A stretch of DNA of 64,000 nt from Myxococcales bacterium UBA1660 (GTDB lineage Bacteria; Myxococcota_A; Polyangia; Polyangiales; Houyiibacteriaceae), in the NCBI GenBank assembly GCA_002320815.1, contig DCLA01000102.1, forward strand, positions 1-64,000, in the 5' to 3' direction. The number at the start of each line of letters is the position of its first letter. Positions within the stretch are counted from its first letter, which is position 1. A model generated the notes under the pieces. It saw only the letters and a program-made list of their open reading frames with translations, did not search any database and was not told the DNA's origin. Positions 60,164-64,000 of this stretch are shown in pieces. The translations under genes and the position numbers were made by a program.

Positions 60164-61852
60164 GTGAGGGAACTCCACCGCGTGGGACGGCGCCGCCGTC
60201 GGCGGCTTTCACATCGCTTGGCTTGGGTGTTCGCGTCGGTCGCGCTTGTGTGCGCGGGGCCGGTGAGCGCGCAGCCGCGCACGACGATCGAGACCCAGCT
60301 CTTCCAGCTCACGCCCACCACGGGCACCGGCTTCGTGCTCGATCGGCCCGAGGTGCCGCGGCACCTGACCTTCGTGGTCGGCCTCGGGGCCAACGGCTCC
60401 GCCGGCCTCTTCACCCGCACCGACGACCAGGCCGTGGTCCCCTGGCGCGTCGACGCCGAGCTCCTGGCGGCGATGGGCCTTTTCGAGTGGATCGAGATCG
60501 GTCTGGCCGCGCCGCTGGTGGTCGCCCAGAGCACCGAGGACCCCTTCGCCGCCGAGATCGCGCACCAGACCTACGTGCGCGCCGGCGACCTGCGGCTGAG
60601 CGCCAAGGTCCCGCTCCTTCGCGGCGACTTCGCCCTCTCGGCCAAGGGGCTCTTCACCTTGCCCACCGGCGACGGCGACCACTACCTCGGCCAGGGGTAC
60701 TGGACCTTCATGCCTTCGGTGGTCGCCGCCTACGAGGTGGGCCCGGCGACCCTCGGCGGCGAGCTGGGGTGGCGCTTCCGGCAGAAGAGCGCCCTCGGGG
60801 CTTTCGAGCAGGACGACGAGCTGCAGCTCACGGTGGGCGGCAACGTCCGCGTGCACCCGGTGATGGCCATCGTGGCCGAGACCCAGCTCCGGGTCGGGCT
60901 CGCCGGTCGCTCCCTCGACGGCGACGAGGTCCCCATGGAGCTCGACGCCGGCCTGCGCTTCTTCTTGGCCCAAGGGCTGACCCTGGACGTGGGCGGCGGC
61001 ACCGGCCTGCTCGCCGGGTACGGCGCGCCCCTCGCGCGCGGGTTCCTGGCGCTCCGCTGGGCCAGCGAGCGCGAACCCTGCGAGGCAGGGCCCGAGGACT
61101 TCGACGGCTACCTCGACGGGGACTTCTGCGCCGACCCGGACAACGACGGCGACGGCATCCTCGACGACGAAGACGACTGCCCCAACGACGCCGAGGACAT
61201 GGACCAGTTCCTCGACCGCGACGGCTGTCCGGACACCGACAACGACGCCGACGGCGTCGAGGACGCGGACGACCGCTGCCCCATCGAGTCCGAGGACCGC
61301 GACGGCTACCAGGACGACGACGGCTGCCCGGAGCCCGACAACGACGAGGACGGCCTCGCCGACGGCATCGACCAGTGCCCGATGGAGCCCGAGGACCGCG
61401 ACGGTTACCAGGACGAGGACGGCTGCCCGGAGCCCGGCCCGGAAGAGGCGACCATCACCGTCACCGACTCGCGGATCCTGATCAGCGAGCGCATCTACTT
61501 CGACTTCGACACGGACACGATCCGCTCGGTGAGCCTCCCGCTCCTGGACCAGGTGGCCGAGGTCATCGGCCGGCTGCCCGCCAACCGGCGTATCCGCGTC
61601 GACGGCTACTCGGACTCCGAGGGCGTCGACGAGTACAACCTCGACCTCAGCTACCGGCGCGCCCGGGCGGTGGTCGAGTACCTGGCCAGCCAGGGGGTGC
61701 CGCGGGAGCGGCTCGAGTACCGCGGCTACGGCGAGGTGAACCCGGTCGCGCCCAACGACACCCCGGAGGGGCGCGCGCTGAACCGCCGGGTCGAGTTCAC
61801 CATCCTCGAGCCCGAGGACCGGGCCGGGGGCGGCGCCGGCCGCCGCCGCTGA
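60164..61852 (+). CDS. OmpA-family outer-membrane protein with TSP3 repeats
   Basis: A 562-residue protein from GTG 60164 with a very basic n-region and signal SHRLAWVFASVALVCAGPVSAQ. Residues 40-300 are strand-rich, fitting a beta-barrel (LTFVVGLGANGSAGLFTRTD, VVAAYEVGPATLGGELGWRF, LDVGGGTGLLAGYGAPLARG). Calcium-binding TSP3 repeats follow (DNDGDGILDDEDDCPNDAED, DNDADGVEDADDRCPIESED). The C-terminal OmpA domain binds peptidoglycan: SERIYFDFDTDTIRSVSLPL, LDLSYRRARAVVEYLASQGV, ALNRRVEFTI. The likely role is to anchor the outer membrane to the wall. Confidence 0.9.
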   Translation: MRELHRVGRRRRRRLSHRLAWVFASVALVCAGPVSAQPRTTIETQLFQLTPTTGTGFVLDRPEVPRHLTFVVGLGANGSAGLFTRTDDQAVVPWRVDAELLAAMGLFEWIEIGLAAPLVVAQSTEDPFAAEIAHQTYVRAGDLRLSAKVPLLRGDFALSAKGLFTLPTGDGDHYLGQGYWTFMPSVVAAYEVGPATLGGELGWRFRQKSALGAFEQDDELQLTVGGNVRVHPVMAIVAETQLRVGLAGRSLDGDEVPMELDAGLRFFLAQGLTLDVGGGTGLLAGYGAPLARGFLALRWASEREPCEAGPEDFDGYLDGDFCADPDNDGDGILDDEDDCPNDAEDMDQFLDRDGCPDTDNDADGVEDADDRCPIESEDRDGYQDDDGCPEPDNDEDGLADGIDQCPMEPEDRDGYQDEDGCPEPGPEEATITVTDSRILISERIYFDFDTDTIRSVSLPLLDQVAEVIGRLPANRRIRVDGYSDSEGVDEYNLDLSYRRARAVVEYLASQGVPRERLEYRGYGEVNPVAPNDTPEGRALNRRVEFTILEPEDRAGGGAGRRR

Positions 61853-61873
61853 GCGGGGGCTTGGGTCAGGCCC

Positions 61874-62383
61874 TCAGGCGGGCTCGGTGAAGGGCGTGGT
61901 CGTGGACCACATCCGCTTCAGGAGCACGATGGGCACCGTGAACCATGGGAAGTTCAGCGCCAGCACGAGCGCCAGGTGCTCGGTCGGGTGGGCCCCCAGG
62001 GTCTCCTCGAAGCAGATGATGAAGACGTTGGTCATCATCACGCTGGCCCAGATGAAGCACCAGTTGCGGATCCAGTCCTTGCCCTTGATGAACGCGTAGA
62101 GCGCCGCGACGTAGAAGGGGAAGAAGAAGAGCGCGTCGATCCAGATGGTCGCCCGCCACCACGCGGGCCGGGCCATCAGCGGCGGGTCGAAGTTCGAGCC
62201 GTACCAGTGGATCAGGTCCACGAAGGGCGCCGGCGGCCACAGCGGGTAGTCGAAGTCGTTCGGGTCCGCGATGGCCAGCTGCTCGAAGTCGACGATGGGG
62301 GTGATGAAGAGGACGTTGAGGAAGAAGAAGCCGATGAAGAGGAGGTCCAGCTTCCGCTCGGCCAGGGGGATCACGCGCCGCAT
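61874..62383 (-). CDS. EXPERA-domain (emopamil-binding-like) membrane protein
   Basis: A 169-residue protein from ATG 62383 with four helices: KLDLLFIGFFFLNVLFITPI, RATIWIDALFFFPFYVAALY, FIWASVMMTNVFIICFEETL and ALVLALNFPWFTVPIVLLKR. The conserved WYG, the Asp in WIDALFF and the Glu in ICFEETLG are hallmarks of the EXPERA fold of sigma-2 receptor/TMEM97 and sterol isomerases. The family binds sterols or lipids. Bacterial members are scarce outside groups such as Myxococcota, some of which make sterols. Function in this organism is unknown. Confidence 0.8.
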   Translation of the reverse strand: MRRVIPLAERKLDLLFIGFFFLNVLFITPIVDFEQLAIADPNDFDYPLWPPAPFVDLIHWYGSNFDPPLMARPAWWRATIWIDALFFFPFYVAALYAFIKGKDWIRNWCFIWASVMMTNVFIICFEETLGAHPTEHLALVLALNFPWFTVPIVLLKRMWSTTTPFTEPA

Positions 62384-62529
62384 GGCCGAGGAGCCTGCCC
62401 CCCGGGGAGGGCCCCGATCAAGGGGGGCAGGCGGTGTCCCCATCCTGCGCGGCGGACTCGACGAGGGGTCGAAACGTGCTAGCTCGTTCCGATTGCGGGA
62501 TTCGACCCCGCATTCGGTTGGAGAACCCT

Positions 62530-64000
62530 ATGGCATCGGATGGCATGGCACGAACGACTTCCGGCGCGGCCCCCGTGGGCGAGCCCGCGAAGCCCGAGCG
62601 CGACGAGGAGCTCGAGTCGATCGTCGAGCAAGAGGAGAAGGTCCTCGCTCGCGTGTCGCGCACCATCGAGATGCGCAGCAAGACCCCCGAACGCCGGGGC
62701 CAGCTCATCGACTACGACGCCGAGCTCCTCGCGCTGCGTGACCAGATCCGCGCCGCCCGCCTCGAGGACGTGCCGCCGCTCATCGAGGAGATGGAGCGCC
62801 TGCAGCGCGTGGCCCAGCGCCGGGCCATGGTCAGCGACGGAACCGTCGACCACAGCTCGCCCTACTTCGGGCGCCTGGTCCTCGAGGAGAACGAGAAGAA
62901 GCGCGAGGTCCTCATCGGCCGCAGCACCTTCCTCGACTCCAAGACTGGCGTGCGCATCGTCGACTGGCGCGACGCGCCGGTGAGCCGGATCTACTATCGC
63001 TACGAAGAGGGCGACGACTACGACGAGTTCTTCGGGGACCGCGAGGTCTACGGCGACGTCCTGGTCCGCCGCTCCCTCTCCATCGGCCAGGCGCGCCTGA
63101 AGCGCATCGGCTGCCCCCAGGGGACCTTCATCCGCAAGCTCGACGGGAGCTGGCGGCGAGCCGGCTCCAGCGCCACCAAGCTCAGCGGCGGCCAGGGCGC
63201 GGCGATGCGCCCGGAGAAGCACCACGCGCCCACCCTGGGCATCGGCGCCGAGGCCGACGAGCGCGCCGAGGACAAGTCCCTCGGCGAGATCACCGCGCTC
63301 ATCGACCCCCGCCAGTTCGAGCTGATCAGCAAGCCCACCGCGGGCCTGGTGGTCATCCAGGGCGGCGCCGGTTCGGGCAAGACCACCATCGGTCTGCACC
63401 GGCTGGCCTACCTGGTCTTCCAGGACCGCCGGCGCTTCCGGCCGGACAAGATGCTGGTCGTCGTCTTCAACGACGCCCTGGTCCGCTACATCAGCCGGGT
63501 GCTCCCGGCCCTGGGCGTCGAGGGCGTCCACGTGATGACCTACGAGCGCTGGGCCGCGCGGCTCCGGGTGAAGCAGGTCCCCGACCTGCCCACCGAGTAC
63601 GCCGAAGACACGCCGTCGGTGGTCACCCGGCTCAAGAAGCACCCGGTGCTCCTGCGCCTGGTGGACGAGTACGCCGACGGCATCAGCGCCGAGGTGGAGG
63701 CGTCCATCGTCGAGGCCGCCAAGAAGGAAGAGGGCGGCGCGAAGATCCTCCGCGAGTGGCGCCTCACCAAGGGCGAGGCCGCGGGCGTGCGCATCGAGGC
63801 TCTTCGGCACTGGCTGAACGACGAGAAGGGCGGCGCGACCCAGGTGGAGAGCGCGGCTCGCCACGGCGCCCTGCGCGCCCTCGAGCGGGCCCAGGAGAAG
63901 GCCGAGGACATCGTCGGCGCGTGGGCCGAGGTGCTCACCGATCTGGACCACATCCGGGCCGCCTTCGCGAAGTACGCGCCCGACGCGCTCTCCCCGCGGG
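62530..64000 (+). CDS. HelD-like UvrD/Rep-family ATPase, 3' end outside window
   Basis: A frame open to the window edge (490 complete codons). ATG 62530 has GGAG (62520-62523) six bases upstream; ATG 62545 is the alternative. Residues 25-110 are a charged coiled coil (DEELESIVEQEEKVLARVSR, LIDYDAELLALRDQIRAARL). The HelD-like region VDWRDAPVSRIYYRYEEGDD follows, then the Walker A in LVVIQGGAGSGKTTIGLHRL near residue 280 and MLVVVFNDALVRYISRVLPA. HelD proteins displace stalled RNA polymerase; in this group a helicase-IV-like role is also possible. The C-terminal helicase motifs are beyond the window. Confidence 0.85.
   Translation, partial: MASDGMARTTSGAAPVGEPAKPERDEELESIVEQEEKVLARVSRTIEMRSKTPERRGQLIDYDAELLALRDQIRAARLEDVPPLIEEMERLQRVAQRRAMVSDGTVDHSSPYFGRLVLEENEKKREVLIGRSTFLDSKTGVRIVDWRDAPVSRIYYRYEEGDDYDEFFGDREVYGDVLVRRSLSIGQARLKRIGCPQGTFIRKLDGSWRRAGSSATKLSGGQGAAMRPEKHHAPTLGIGAEADERAEDKSLGEITALIDPRQFELISKPTAGLVVIQGGAGSGKTTIGLHRLAYLVFQDRRRFRPDKMLVVVFNDALVRYISRVLPALGVEGVHVMTYERWAARLRVKQVPDLPTEYAEDTPSVVTRLKKHPVLLRLVDEYADGISAEVEASIVEAAKKEEGGAKILREWRLTKGEAAGVRIEALRHWLNDEKGGATQVESAARHGALRALERAQEKAEDIVGAWAEVLTDLDHIRAAFAKYAPDALSPR

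Noticed and set aside
62491..62515. A tRNA T-arm-like sequence (GCGGG, ATTCGAC, CCCGC) upstream of the helD-like gene
   Set aside because: No acceptor stem, D-arm or anticodon arm can be drawn around it at the right distances. It is only a 6-bp hairpin 8 bp before the Shine-Dalgarno.
1..64000. CRISPR arrays, rRNA genes and tRNA genes
   Set aside because: No regularly spaced short repeats, no rRNA core sequence and no complete tRNA cloverleaf were found by eye. The only regular repeats are the 125-bp units and a 29-bp duplication.

Overview
The window is very GC-rich (by eye close to 70%), gene-dense bacterial DNA. The gene content points to a myxobacterium (Myxococcota, Polyangia; something like the Sandaracinus/Haliangium side of the phylum). 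There are many lipoproteins whose lipobox is followed by a Cys-Gly-Asp-Asp tract, RCC1-repeat and thrombospondin-type-3 surface lipoproteins, FGE-sulfatase (SUMF1) lipoproteins, an RHS giant, a TIGR02265/DUF2378 protein (a family I know only from Myxococcales), an HMG-CoA synthase of the MvaS type and overlapping, translationally coupled genes. The taxonomic call is inference from gene content; no rRNA or tRNA gene was found.

Region 1 (1-12.8 kb) is the accessory part. A propeller-like protein is cut by the left edge. An 8-kb SpvB/TcdB/RHS gene follows, whose core ends in a swapped C-terminal tip of lower GC content that carries the zinc-ligand pattern of the zinc-dependent phospholipase C family. 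A small lipoprotein behind it is a candidate immunity gene. Then come four copies of a 125-bp non-coding repeat, a Y1/HUH (RAYT-type) transposase, a solitary addiction-module antitoxin and a decayed PIN toxin-antitoxin pair (frameshifted antitoxin, truncated toxin).

Region 2 (12.8-28.4 kb): two FGE-sulfatase-domain lipoproteins and a LuxR-type HTH protein. Next is an iron-acquisition operon: a TonB-dependent receptor with a fused TonB C-terminal domain and a Fur-box-like sequence over its start, a propeller-like lipoprotein, DUF3325, DUF3649 and a PepSY membrane protein. A convergent block follows of a lipoprotein, a PhnD-like binding protein and a VWA/TSP3 lipoprotein, and then a SnoaL-like protein.

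Region 3 (28.4-38.4 kb): HMG-CoA synthase with palindromic operators, an NRAMP-like and a CaCA transporter, an EamA exporter coupled to a DUF938 methyltransferase, an RCC1 lipoprotein, a GNAT, a GT2 glycosyltransferase and a soluble histidine kinase.

Region 4 (38.4-49.8 kb) is an ethylmalonyl-CoA pathway locus. Mesaconyl-CoA hydratase (mch) lies on the plus strand. A tight minus-strand operon holds ethylmalonyl-CoA mutase, a MeaB-type GTPase, crotonyl-CoA carboxylase/reductase and methylsuccinyl-CoA dehydrogenase. A ScfR/RamB/PccR-type regulator is transcribed divergently, with two matching 14-bp sites at the two ends of the shared intergenic region. Together these genes would turn crotonyl-CoA (from acetyl-CoA) into methylmalyl-CoA. 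The epimerase, lyase and acetoacetyl-CoA genes are not in the window.

Region 5 (49.8-64 kb) is mixed housekeeping and cell-envelope genes: DUF4240, DUF2378, a membrane protein with an L7/L12-like head, YajQ, M23 peptidase, VWA lipoprotein, HNH nuclease, RluD-type pseudouridine synthase, DUF72, an OmpA/TSP3 porin-like protein, an EXPERA membrane protein and a HelD-like ATPase cut by the right edge. Several calls depend on start codons that I chose myself; these are noted in each entry.
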